Source of the DNA: an uncultured Lachnospiraceae bacterium
Lineage (GTDB): Bacteria > Bacillota > Clostridia > Lachnospirales > Lachnospiraceae
Assembly: GCA_946623295.1 (NCBI GenBank)
Contig: CAMOQY010000078.1
Span: 1 to 6,806 of the forward strand
Length of the DNA stretch: 6,806 nt
Reading direction: 5' to 3'
Made by a program: the position numbers and the translations under genes. The notes under the pieces were generated by a model. That model was not told the DNA's origin and ran no database searches. It saw only the letters and a list, made by a program, of their open reading frames with translations. This document shows, piece by piece, positions 1 through 5,382 of the stretch; positions within the stretch are counted from its first letter, which is position 1, and every line of letters begins with the position of its first letter.

Positions 1-1452
1 CACCGCCTCGACGAGCTCCTTCAGCCCCGCCTGTGCGCGGATGCCGCTGAGCTGATCTATCAGTCCCAGAAAGCCCGTCAGCTTTGATACCGCTCCGCCG
101 CTTATTCCGCTTATCTCTCCCGCCGCCGCGCAGCAGACGCCTTCAAAAAAGCTGAGCTCGTTTTCCCGGGCAAAATCCGCGATCCTGCTCACCGTTGTCT
201 GGCCGATGCCGCGTTTGGGAACATTTATGATCCTCTGGACAGCCAGATCATCCCTGGCGCCGTCCAGCGTCTTAAGATAGGCCACTACGTCCTTGATCTC
301 GCGTCTCTGATAGAAGTTTACCCCTCCGACGAGCTTATATGGCACGCCGTAGAGCACGCATTTTTCCTCAAAAAGACGCGACTGGGCGTTCGTTCTGTAA
401 AGCACGGCGCATTCGCCGTACGCGAAACGGGTGCGGTTTTCCATGATGTCCGTAATGATCCCTTCCGCCTCATCGTAGCCCGTGTCGTACTCGCGCAGAT
501 CGACCACGTCTCCCGCGTCGTGATCTGTCCAGAGACGTTTTTCCTTGCGGCTGAAATTATGGCTGATGACCTCATTCGCCGTGTTCAGTATATTGCCTGT
601 GGAGCGGTAGTTCTGCTCGAGCTTGATCACTTTTACGCCGGTAAATACCTTTTCAAAATCCAGGATATTCCTGATATCGGCGCCGCGGAAACCGTAGATC
701 GACTGGTCATCATCTCCCACCACGCAGATATTTCTGTGCGCGGCAGCGAGCAGACTGATAAAATAAAACTGCACCGTATTTGTATCCTGATACTCGTCCA
801 CCATGATATAGCGGAAGCGCTGCTGCCATGAGGCGAGCACGTCCGCGTGCTCTTTAAAAAGCTTTACGGTATTTACGAGCAGGTCGTCAAAATCCATGGC
901 GTCGTTGGCCCGCAGCTGTTTCTGGTACTCGTCGTATATCTCCGCGATCTTTCTCTCGCGGAAATCACCCGACTCCTTGTATGCATCGTCCGGCTCTTTA
1001 CAGGCGTTTTTCCATGCGGAGACCTTTCCGCAGAGCATTTTTTCGGCGTACATCTTAGGATCCAGATCCAGACCTTTAACGACCCTTTTCATCAGGGTCT
1101 TCTGATCGTCTGAGTCATAGATCGTAAAGCCGGATGAGTATCCCAAAAGCTCCGCGTGCTGGCGCAGGATGCGTACGCAAGTCGAGTGGAACGTGGCGAC
1201 CCAGACCTTTCCTCCGTCCTCGTCGCACAGGCGCTCGACGCGCTCCTTCATCTCGCCCGCGGCTTTATTTGTAAAAGTGATCGCCAGGATATTCCACGGG
1301 GCGACCCCTCTTTCCGATATGAGATAGGCGATCCTGTGTGTAAGCACGCGCGTCTTACCGCTGCCTGCTCCGGCCAGTATGAGTACCGGGCCCTCCGTGG
1401 CCTCGACCGCCTCGCGCTGCACAGGATTAAGAGATTCAAGTAACTCTGACAT
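1..1452 (-). CDS. pcrA: ATP-dependent DNA helicase PcrA/UvrD family, 3' end outside window
   Basis: This is a superfamily 1A 3'-5' DNA helicase; family members unwind DNA in nucleotide excision and mismatch repair and remove proteins or RNA polymerase from DNA. The 484 visible codons begin MSELLESLNPVQREAV, carrying the Q motif (Q12). They continue with Walker A AGAGSGKT (27-34), motif Ia ITFTNKAAGEM (58-68), motif Ib TFHSTCVRILR (87-97), Walker B DEYQDTN (219-225), motif III GDDDQSIYGFRG (246-257) and NYRST (281-285). The reading frame stays open to base 1, ending in what should be the 2B domain. Motifs V and VI and the C-terminal tail are outside; family members are usually about 720-750 residues. 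The ATG at 1452 is chosen because ACGGAG lies 8 bases upstream and no longer N terminus is expected. It is transcribed divergently from the lipid kinase. Rep is an alternative family name, but PcrA fits a Gram-positive-type genome better. The family call is near certain; the symbol slightly less so. Confidence 0.96.
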   Translation of the reverse strand, partial: MSELLESLNPVQREAVEATEGPVLILAGAGSGKTRVLTHRIAYLISERGVAPWNILAITFTNKAAGEMKERVERLCDEDGGKVWVATFHSTCVRILRQHAELLGYSSGFTIYDSDDQKTLMKRVVKGLDLDPKMYAEKMLCGKVSAWKNACKEPDDAYKESGDFRERKIAEIYDEYQKQLRANDAMDFDDLLVNTVKLFKEHADVLASWQQRFRYIMVDEYQDTNTVQFYFISLLAAAHRNICVVGDDDQSIYGFRGADIRNILDFEKVFTGVKVIKLEQNYRSTGNILNTANEVISHNFSRKEKRLWTDHDAGDVVDLREYDTGYDEAEGIITDIMENRTRFAYGECAVLYRTNAQSRLFEEKCVLYGVPYKLVGGVNFYQRREIKDVVAYLKTLDGARDDLAVQRIINVPKRGIGQTTVSRIADFARENELSFFEGVCCAAAGEISGISGGAVSKLTGFLGLIDQLSGIRAQAGLKELVEAV

Positions 1453-1460
1453 TTATTAAA

Positions 1461-1466
1461 CTCCGT
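1461..1466 (-). promoter_or_regulatory. Ribosome binding site of pcrA
   Basis: On the minus strand ACGGAG sits 8 bases before the ATG at 1452. The GGAG core matches the anti-Shine-Dalgarno sequence and fixes the helicase start. The ten bases AAGAACGGAG and the 8-base spacing are the same as in front of the membrane protease at 3649. Confidence 0.75.
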
Positions 1467-1607
1467 TCTTTTCAGATCCCGCCCGATACGGGCGCCCTGT
1501 AAGTATAACCGCCACCGCCCCGGCAGGTCAAGAACGAGAGCGGGGAAAGATATGCGCAACAGATAAATTAAACAGAGAAAACTATACGTTTACAGTACTG
1601 ACCCGAG

Positions 1608-1636
1608 TTGAAAACAGCCCCTCTCCGTGTTAGAAT
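1608..1636 (+). promoter_or_regulatory. Sigma-A-type promoter of the lipid kinase gene
   Basis: TTGAAA (1608-1613) and TAGAAT (1631-1636) are separated by exactly 17 bases, each close to the housekeeping consensus (TTGACA, TATAAT). Transcription would start near 1643, giving a leader of about 80 bases before the ATG at 1724. The leader carries a small GC-rich hairpin at 1655-1669. The call rests on sequence match and position only. Confidence 0.7.
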
Positions 1637-1723
1637 TAGCCTGTTTGAAAACTGCGCCGCGGCACGGCGTCCAAACCGCCCGGCATACAGGCCGAAGATC
1701 ATCAGAAAAAGCAGGCAGATTCC

Positions 1724-2671
1724 ATGTACAGATTCTTAGTCAATCCAGTATCACAGTCAGGCAAGGGCGAGCAGATCTGGCAGCAGGTCAGGTCAAAGCT
1801 CGACGGACTCGGCGTGAAATACGCGCTGTATCGCACGCAAAAGCAGGGGGATATGACCAGGATGGCGGGCGAAGCGCAAGCTGCAGGCAGTCCCGATGAT
1901 CCGATCATCGCGATCGGCGGGGACGGATCCCTGAACGAGGTGATAAACGGCCTCGATCTTTCAAAAAAACAGGTCGTCGGGCTCATTCCGGCAGGCTCCG
2001 GCAATGATTTTTCCGCCGGTCTCAGTCTGCCTGAAAAGGCCATGGCTGCGCTGGACGGTATCCTTGGCTGCAGAGCTCCGCGCACTATCGACGCGGGAGA
2101 GACGATCTGCACCGTAAAGGGCGGGGACGGCAGCGAAAACGAACTCCGCCGCCGGTTTATAGTCAGCAGCGGCATCGGCTATGACGCCGCTGTATGCGAG
2201 CAGGTTAATACTACAAAGATCAAGGGTTTTCTCAACCGTCTGCACCTGGGCAAGCTGACATATTTTGCCATAGGCTTCAAGCTGTTCTGGACCTATAAAA
2301 AGGCCGCCGGCACCCTGGTCGTCGACGGCGTATCACATCCCATATCGGACCTGGGCTTTCTCTCTGTTCACAACACCATATATGAGGGCGGCGGATATCC
2401 CTTCGCCCCTGAGGCCTCTCCGTTTGACGGAAAGCTGAGCCTGTGCGTGACGGCTCCGCCAAAGCGGAAGACATTTTTTATCGCTTTTCTCCTCAGCAAG
2501 ACTACGCCCGGCTTCCACACCAGATTTGACGGCATCTTCAATTTAGATTGCCGGGAGGCGCGTCTGGATCTCGATATTCCGCTGCCTGTACACACCGACG
2601 GCGAGGTCCTCGGCCACTGCAGCAGCGTAAGCTTTCGTGTGCTGCCCCAGTGCCTGCGCCTGCTCGGATAG
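1724..2671 (+). CDS. Diacylglycerol kinase / YegS-DgkB family lipid kinase
   Basis: The 315-residue protein belongs to the soluble DAGK-catalytic family, which phosphorylates diacylglycerol or related lipids with ATP at the inner face of the membrane. In Gram-positive bacteria this recycles diacylglycerol released by lipoteichoic acid synthesis back to phosphatidate. The N-terminal nucleotide-binding half shows NPVSQSGKG (7-15), the signature GGDGSLNEVINGL (65-77; the usual GGDGT has Ser for Thr) and GLIPAGSGNDF (86-96). The C-terminal half shows GIGYDAAV, an EGGGYPFAPEA stretch followed by FDGKLSL, and HTDGEVLGH near the end. Length is normal for the family. The ATG at 1724 is preceded by a weak AGG (1713-1715) with 8 bases spacing. 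The gene has its own promoter at 1608-1636 and a terminator just after the TAG stop, so it is probably monocistronic. No membrane segment is visible. Substrate cannot be read from sequence: DgkB, YegS-like and sphingosine-kinase-like members share these motifs, so I give no symbol. Confidence 0.93.
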   Translation: MYRFLVNPVSQSGKGEQIWQQVRSKLDGLGVKYALYRTQKQGDMTRMAGEAQAAGSPDDPIIAIGGDGSLNEVINGLDLSKKQVVGLIPAGSGNDFSAGLSLPEKAMAALDGILGCRAPRTIDAGETICTVKGGDGSENELRRRFIVSSGIGYDAAVCEQVNTTKIKGFLNRLHLGKLTYFAIGFKLFWTYKKAAGTLVVDGVSHPISDLGFLSVHNTIYEGGGYPFAPEASPFDGKLSLCVTAPPKRKTFFIAFLLSKTTPGFHTRFDGIFNLDCREARLDLDIPLPVHTDGEVLGHCSSVSFRVLPQCLRLLG

Positions 2672-2702
2672 GCTCCTGCCTTTAAGCTCTGCTCTTTTCA
2701 AC

Positions 2703-2730
2703 AAAAAACCGGCCCCCGGGCCGGTCTTTT
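2703..2730. terminator. Bidirectional rho-independent terminator between convergent genes
   Basis: ACCGGCC (2708-2714) pairs with GGCCGGT (2719-2725) around a four-base loop. The stem is flanked by six A on the left (2703-2708) and TCTTTT on the right (2725-2730). Read on plus it ends the lipid kinase message about 30 bases after its stop; read on minus the A run becomes a U-tract that ends the protease message. The protease stop codon begins only two bases beyond the plus-strand T run, so one compact element serves both genes. Confidence 0.9.
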
Positions 2731-2731
2731 G

Positions 2732-3649
2732 TTATGCGTCAGCGCTCTCTTCCTCCCCTGCCGTGTCATTTCTGGCAGGTATCAGAACTTCCGGTTTTAC
2801 CTTTTCATTTATCTGCCACATCAGCAGCACGGTCGCTGCGGCGCAGATCACGATATACGCAATATATGCGGTGTTTGTGGTGATATATTTCTCCAGCAGC
2901 CCGCTCTCTGTCGCAAGCACGGAAAAACCGTTCGCGCACATATGCAGCAGGATGGGAGCAAGGATGCTCTTAAACTTCTCGCACACATACGCGCACAGCA
3001 GACCCACCAGAAACGCGTATACGCCCTGTACGACGTTTCCGTGATAAAAGCCGAATATCAGAGCCGAAAAGATCATTGAGACCGCAAACGGCGCAAATTC
3101 CCTCATGCGTCTGAATATCAGACCGCGGAAAACAAGCTCTTCGGCTATCGGCGCCAGGATCACGACTGATAAGATCTCCAGCAGCAGACCGCCGCTGTAC
3201 GTTATCTGAGCAAGCATTTCCTCAGTCTCGGCATAAAGCTCCGCAAGCCCGCTGATACCGATGATGTTGTTTCCGGTTATGCCGGCGAAAACTCCGAGGA
3301 GCCCCGCAGCTGCGAAAAAAATAGCCGCCGGGCGCTCATACGTCACATATTCGCCGTCGCGGTAAAGGCGCTTTTTGTCCATGTGCATAAAGAGCAGCAT
3401 AAGACCGATGGACGGAATGCTTTTGATCAGGTTGATCAGATTGGCGTTCTGGTAGACGACCGGAACGAGTTTTTCCATGATCTGCGTCTGGAAATCCGGG
3501 TCTGTTATCACCGCCGGCCCGCTCTGTGCGATAAGCTCCATAGTCAGGACCGACGATACGATCATGGTCACCAGAAGATCGACTCCAAAGAAAACCAGCA
3601 AAGGATATATCATTCTCCAGATCGAGACTTTTTTTCCTGTTCTGTTCAT
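2732..3649 (-). CDS. CPBP (CAAX/bacteriocin-processing) family intramembrane metalloprotease
   Basis: This 305-residue polytopic membrane protein carries the three signatures of the CPBP/Abi family (PF02517): EELVFRG (170-176), with the paired glutamates and arginine of motif 1; FGFYH (199-203), giving the motif 2 histidine; and HMCAN (236-240), giving the motif 3 His and Asn. These residues form the glutamate/histidine active site of Rce1-type enzymes. Hydrophobic stretches near 13-36, 78-90, 107-134, 153-169, 187-222 and 261-280 suggest about seven or eight membrane spans. The tail is short and acidic. Bacterial members cleave or process peptides, anchor proteins, or give self-immunity to bacteriocins. 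No bacteriocin precursor or prenylation enzyme is visible here, so the substrate is unknown. The start is set at ATG 3649 because ACGGAG lies 8 bases upstream; an in-frame ATG at 3679 (10 codons longer) lies inside a terminator-like hairpin with no good ribosome binding site. Confidence 0.92.
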   Translation of the reverse strand: MNRTGKKVSIWRMIYPLLVFFGVDLLVTMIVSSVLTMELIAQSGPAVITDPDFQTQIMEKLVPVVYQNANLINLIKSIPSIGLMLLFMHMDKKRLYRDGEYVTYERPAAIFFAAAGLLGVFAGITGNNIIGISGLAELYAETEEMLAQITYSGGLLLEILSVVILAPIAEELVFRGLIFRRMREFAPFAVSMIFSALIFGFYHGNVVQGVYAFLVGLLCAYVCEKFKSILAPILLHMCANGFSVLATESGLLEKYITTNTAYIAYIVICAAATVLLMWQINEKVKPEVLIPARNDTAGEEESADA

Positions 3650-3657
3650 GTAAACTG

Positions 3658-3663
3658 CTCCGT
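3658..3663 (-). promoter_or_regulatory. Ribosome binding site of the CPBP protease
   Basis: ACGGAG on the minus strand, 8 bases before ATG 3649, decides the shorter start. It lies only about five bases past the U-tract of the upstream hairpin. Its AACGG can pair with CCGTT, which overlaps the 3' arm and tail of that hairpin, so access to this site could depend on leader folding. Confidence 0.7.
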
Positions 3664-3667
3664 TCTT

Positions 3668-3701
3668 AAAACGGGGCATACGGATCGTTCCGCTGCCCCG
3701 T
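3668..3701 (-). terminator. Hairpin with U-tract between the VanW gene and the protease (terminator or leader attenuator)
   Basis: On the minus strand ACGGGGCA (3701-3694) pairs perfectly with TGCCCCGT (3678-3671), and an inner CGGA/TCCG stem with loop ACGA extends it. The outer stem runs into TTTT (3671-3668, sharing the last stem base). The structure is that of a rho-independent terminator about 40 bases after the VanW stop, but the U-tract is short. A TATATT box (3704-3709) lies just upstream, with no good -35 at normal spacing (a CTGACA is 22 bases further up). If the protease is transcribed from there or by read-through, the hairpin would sit in its leader. Confidence 0.65.
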
Positions 3702-3742
3702 GTAATATACGATCAGGTTATCTGCCTATGCTGTCAGCCGAC

Positions 3743-5269
3743 TCAGGGATCAACTGCAGGGTCCGGATCAGGGTCAGGACTTGGCGCGGGATCCGGCGCG
3801 GGCGCAGGATCAGGCGTGGGTGCGGGATCCGGCGTGACAACGGGCGGAGTCACCGCGGGTGTCTGAAGCGACGCCTCGTACTCCTGCTGAGTAAGACCGC
3901 CGGTACCGATGGTGATCACCTTTGCGCTGTGCATGTAGTAATCGGTGCTTATCGTCTCCCTGCTGACCTCGACGCCGTTTTCCTTAACGATCTTTTCGAG
4001 CCTGGATCTTACCTCGGGGTGCCCGGAAGCGGTCTTTTTCGCGCCTGCAGGCTGGGTGGGATCATACTTTGTCACTTCCGAGATCGGTCCCTCGTACGTT
4101 ACCACGCTCTTGTAGGTAACTTCTCTTCCGGCCGGGCGGGTTTCCTTGCCCCAGACGATAAAGGTACAGGTACGGTCCTTGGACCAGCCCTCGATATAGA
4201 CAGGATACTCGAGATTATTCGTAAACTTGAGGTCCTTAACTCCCATTGCTATGGCGGCGTCCTTGGAAGGATCAAGATACGTGACCTTCATGGAATGGCT
4301 GTGCCGCTCGTCGATCTGAAGCTCGGCGCCGAGCAGGGCATTATAAAGCGTTGACGAAACCTGGCACACTCCGCCGCCTACGGCATCCACGGACGTACCG
4401 TCGACGTACTGCGGCGCCATGCGGTAACCGTTGTAAGGCTCGCGCGGTCCCATGAGATCGCTCGCGGAAGCGGACTCACCGGGCATCAGCAGCAGTCCGT
4501 TTATCTTGCTCGCGCCGTGAGCCACGTTAAAGGCTCTGTTGTCGGTGCCTCCGACATGCGTACTGCAGGACCCGAGCTGATCCTGGATATTCTCCAGCAT
4601 TTCCGCCGTAATCCTGGCGTTGTCCACCTTTGCGGCAGCATCGATCGAGCCCTGCGCCGCTCCGTTTCCATTATAAAATGCTTTTACGGCGTCTATCGTG
4701 CCGTCAATATCGACGACCACTCCCGTAACGTCAGGAGTGATGATAAACTGTCCGTTTTCCCTGGTGATCGTGGCATCCTGCGCAGTCCCGTCAAGCCCGG
4801 AAAACTTAGCCGTTATAGCCTCGCGGAGAACGTTTTCGTCAAGAGTACGGACGGTATCATAGACGAGGCCTTCAAACTCGATATCCTTGAGCGCCTTGAA
4901 TCTTTCAGCCAGACCTCCGCGGTACTTGCCGAGCTTCATGGCGTTTTCGATAAGCTCGTTGCAGGGCTCGAAATCGGCGCCCAGCTCTCTCCAGTTCATG
5001 ACTATGGCATCATCGCCAAGCGTCATGGTGATATTCCCGGCCAGCGCCTTGCTGTGTGCCGCAGCCACCGCAAGCTTTGCCTCCTGAATACCCATTCCGC
5101 TCAGGTCCACCCCGTCGACGGTCACGCCTTCGTACATGACCTCTCTGGTCTCCTCGACCGGCTCAACCTCAAAGTCAACTCCGGCATAATATGTAGCTGA
5201 AAATCCCGCCGCAGGCAGGAGCAGCGCGGCAAGTACCGCGATCAGGCTGCTAAATCCAAGTTTTTTCAT
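3743..5269 (-). CDS. Secreted VanW-domain (YoaR-like) protein with Pro/Asp-rich tail
   Basis: The 508-residue envelope protein starts with two lysines and a hydrophobic segment (about 6-24), a signal peptide or N-terminal anchor without a lipobox. Residues about 75-215 fit the putative peptidoglycan-binding region that precedes VanW domains. Residues about 233-375 form the VanW domain, with the typical GGGVCQVSSTLYNA (298-311), MPGESAS (262-268) and RHSHSMKVTYLDP (322-334). Residues about 380-455 resemble a G5-type beta domain, then a tail rich in PDPAP units (470-508). VanW's biochemical role is unknown; the name comes from glycopeptide-resistance clusters, but stand-alone genes like this are common in Clostridia and do not imply resistance. 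ATG 5269 is preferred because GAGG lies 6 bases upstream and a candidate promoter would start transcription near 5286; the longer frame would start with TTG at 5290. Terminator-like hairpins lie on both sides, so it is probably transcribed alone. Confidence 0.9.
   Translation of the reverse strand: MKKLGFSSLIAVLAALLLPAAGFSATYYAGVDFEVEPVEETREVMYEGVTVDGVDLSGMGIQEAKLAVAAAHSKALAGNITMTLGDDAIVMNWRELGADFEPCNELIENAMKLGKYRGGLAERFKALKDIEFEGLVYDTVRTLDENVLREAITAKFSGLDGTAQDATITRENGQFIITPDVTGVVVDIDGTIDAVKAFYNGNGAAQGSIDAAAKVDNARITAEMLENIQDQLGSCSTHVGGTDNRAFNVAHGASKINGLLLMPGESASASDLMGPREPYNGYRMAPQYVDGTSVDAVGGGVCQVSSTLYNALLGAELQIDERHSHSMKVTYLDPSKDAAIAMGVKDLKFTNNLEYPVYIEGWSKDRTCTFIVWGKETRPAGREVTYKSVVTYEGPISEVTKYDPTQPAGAKKTASGHPEVRSRLEKIVKENGVEVSRETISTDYYMHSAKVITIGTGGLTQQEYEASLQTPAVTPPVVTPDPAPTPDPAPAPDPAPSPDPDPDPAVDP
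3761..3837 (-). repeat. 18-bp in-frame tandem repeat coding the PDPAP tail
   Basis: GCGGGATCCGGCG occurs at 3786-3798 and 3822-3834, with a diverged copy GCAGGATCAGGCG at 3804-3816, so the period is 18 bases. It encodes six-residue units (PDPAPT, PDPAPA, PDPAPS) and ends in PDPDPDP at the C terminus of the VanW-domain protein. Because the unit is a multiple of three, slippage would change tail length without breaking the frame. Such tails usually act as extended spacers across the wall. Confidence 0.85.
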
Positions 5270-5275
5270 CAAAGA

Positions 5276-5279
5276 CCTC
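5276..5279 (-). promoter_or_regulatory. Ribosome binding site of the VanW-domain gene
   Basis: GAGG (in TGAGGTC) on the minus strand, 6 bases before ATG 5269. This places the start at MKKLGFSS, giving a cleaner signal peptide than the TTG at 5290 or the ATG at 5281. It is a short match, so the ATG at 5281 remains possible. Confidence 0.6.
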
Positions 5280-5292
5280 ATATCGTCCAAGT

Positions 5293-5322
5293 ATTAAAAG
5301 TGCATCGTGCCTTTCCCGTAAA
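5293..5322 (-). promoter_or_regulatory. Candidate promoter of the VanW-domain gene
   Basis: On the minus strand TTTACG (5322-5317) is followed after 18 bases by TTTAAT (5298-5293), matching four and five of six consensus bases. Transcription would begin near 5286, leaving a leader of about 17 bases before ATG 5269. The -35 box overlaps the distal arm of the nrdD terminator. The match is moderate and the call is tentative. Confidence 0.45.
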
Positions 5323-5370
5323 ACAGGCATGCTGCCCCCGCGGACGGGGACAGCAGATTCTGCCTTTTAC
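5318..5370 (-). terminator. Rho-independent terminator of nrdD
   Basis: On the minus strand GCTGTCCCC (5354-5346) pairs with GGGGGCAGC (5339-5331), one pair being a G-U wobble, around a six-base loop. An outer arm pairs AGGCA (5365-5361) with TGCCT (5329-5325), and TTTTAC/GTAAAA sequences flank both sides. It begins 12 bases after the nrdD stop and ends in GTTTTAC, a short U-tract. The stem is fully paired only when read on minus (a C-A mismatch on plus), which fits use for nrdD. Confidence 0.8.
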
Positions 5371-5382
5371 ATAATACACTTG

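Larger units (their letters stand above)
1453..1723. other. Divergent intergenic region between pcrA and the lipid kinase
   Basis: I see no gene in these 271 bases. The region must hold both promoters. The kinase promoter (1608-1636, plus) is clear. For pcrA I see only weak candidates on the minus strand: a TTTAAT box at 1567-1572 with a poor -35 (CTGTAA, 1590-1595, spacer 17), or a TATAGT box at 1581-1586 with no good -35. Other structure is an 8-base palindrome CAGTACTG at 1593-1600, a short hairpin GCCCG-ATA-CGGGC at 1481-1493 in the pcrA leader, and a hairpin CGCCG-CGGCA-CGGCG at 1655-1669 in the kinase leader. Neither hairpin is followed by a U-tract, so neither looks like a terminator. 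I recognise no riboswitch or operator. Confidence 0.6.

Noticed and set aside
1481..1493. GCCCG-ATA-CGGGC hairpin in the pcrA leader as a terminator or riboswitch
   Set aside because: The stem is only five pairs with no following U-tract, and I recognise no conserved riboswitch core around it.
1593..1600. Palindrome CAGTACTG as a LexA/SOS operator for pcrA
   Set aside because: It matches neither the Bacillus-type (GAAC-N4-GTTC) nor the E. coli-type (CTGT-N8-ACAG) SOS box.
1702..2175. 157-codon minus-strand frame opposite the lipid kinase
   Set aside because: It overlaps the conserved kinase core on the other strand and is Ser/Pro-rich without motifs.
2732..3649. CPBP protease as part of a bacteriocin or phage-abortive-infection system
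   Set aside because: I saw no small double-glycine precursor gene, ABC exporter or other toxin/defence partner next to it within the window.
3383..4354. 323-codon plus-strand frame spanning parts of the protease and VanW genes
   Set aside because: It crosses an intergenic terminator and two well-supported minus-strand genes. Its RRG-rich stretch is simply the reverse of the PDPAP repeat.
4517..5200. 227-codon plus-strand frame opposite the VanW gene
   Set aside because: Shadow of the VanW-domain coding strand, with no ribosome binding site or family resemblance seen.
3743..5269. VanW as evidence of a vancomycin-resistance cluster
   Set aside because: No vanH, vanA/B ligase, vanX, vanY or VanRS regulators are present. 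Stand-alone VanW-domain proteins are common in Clostridia.
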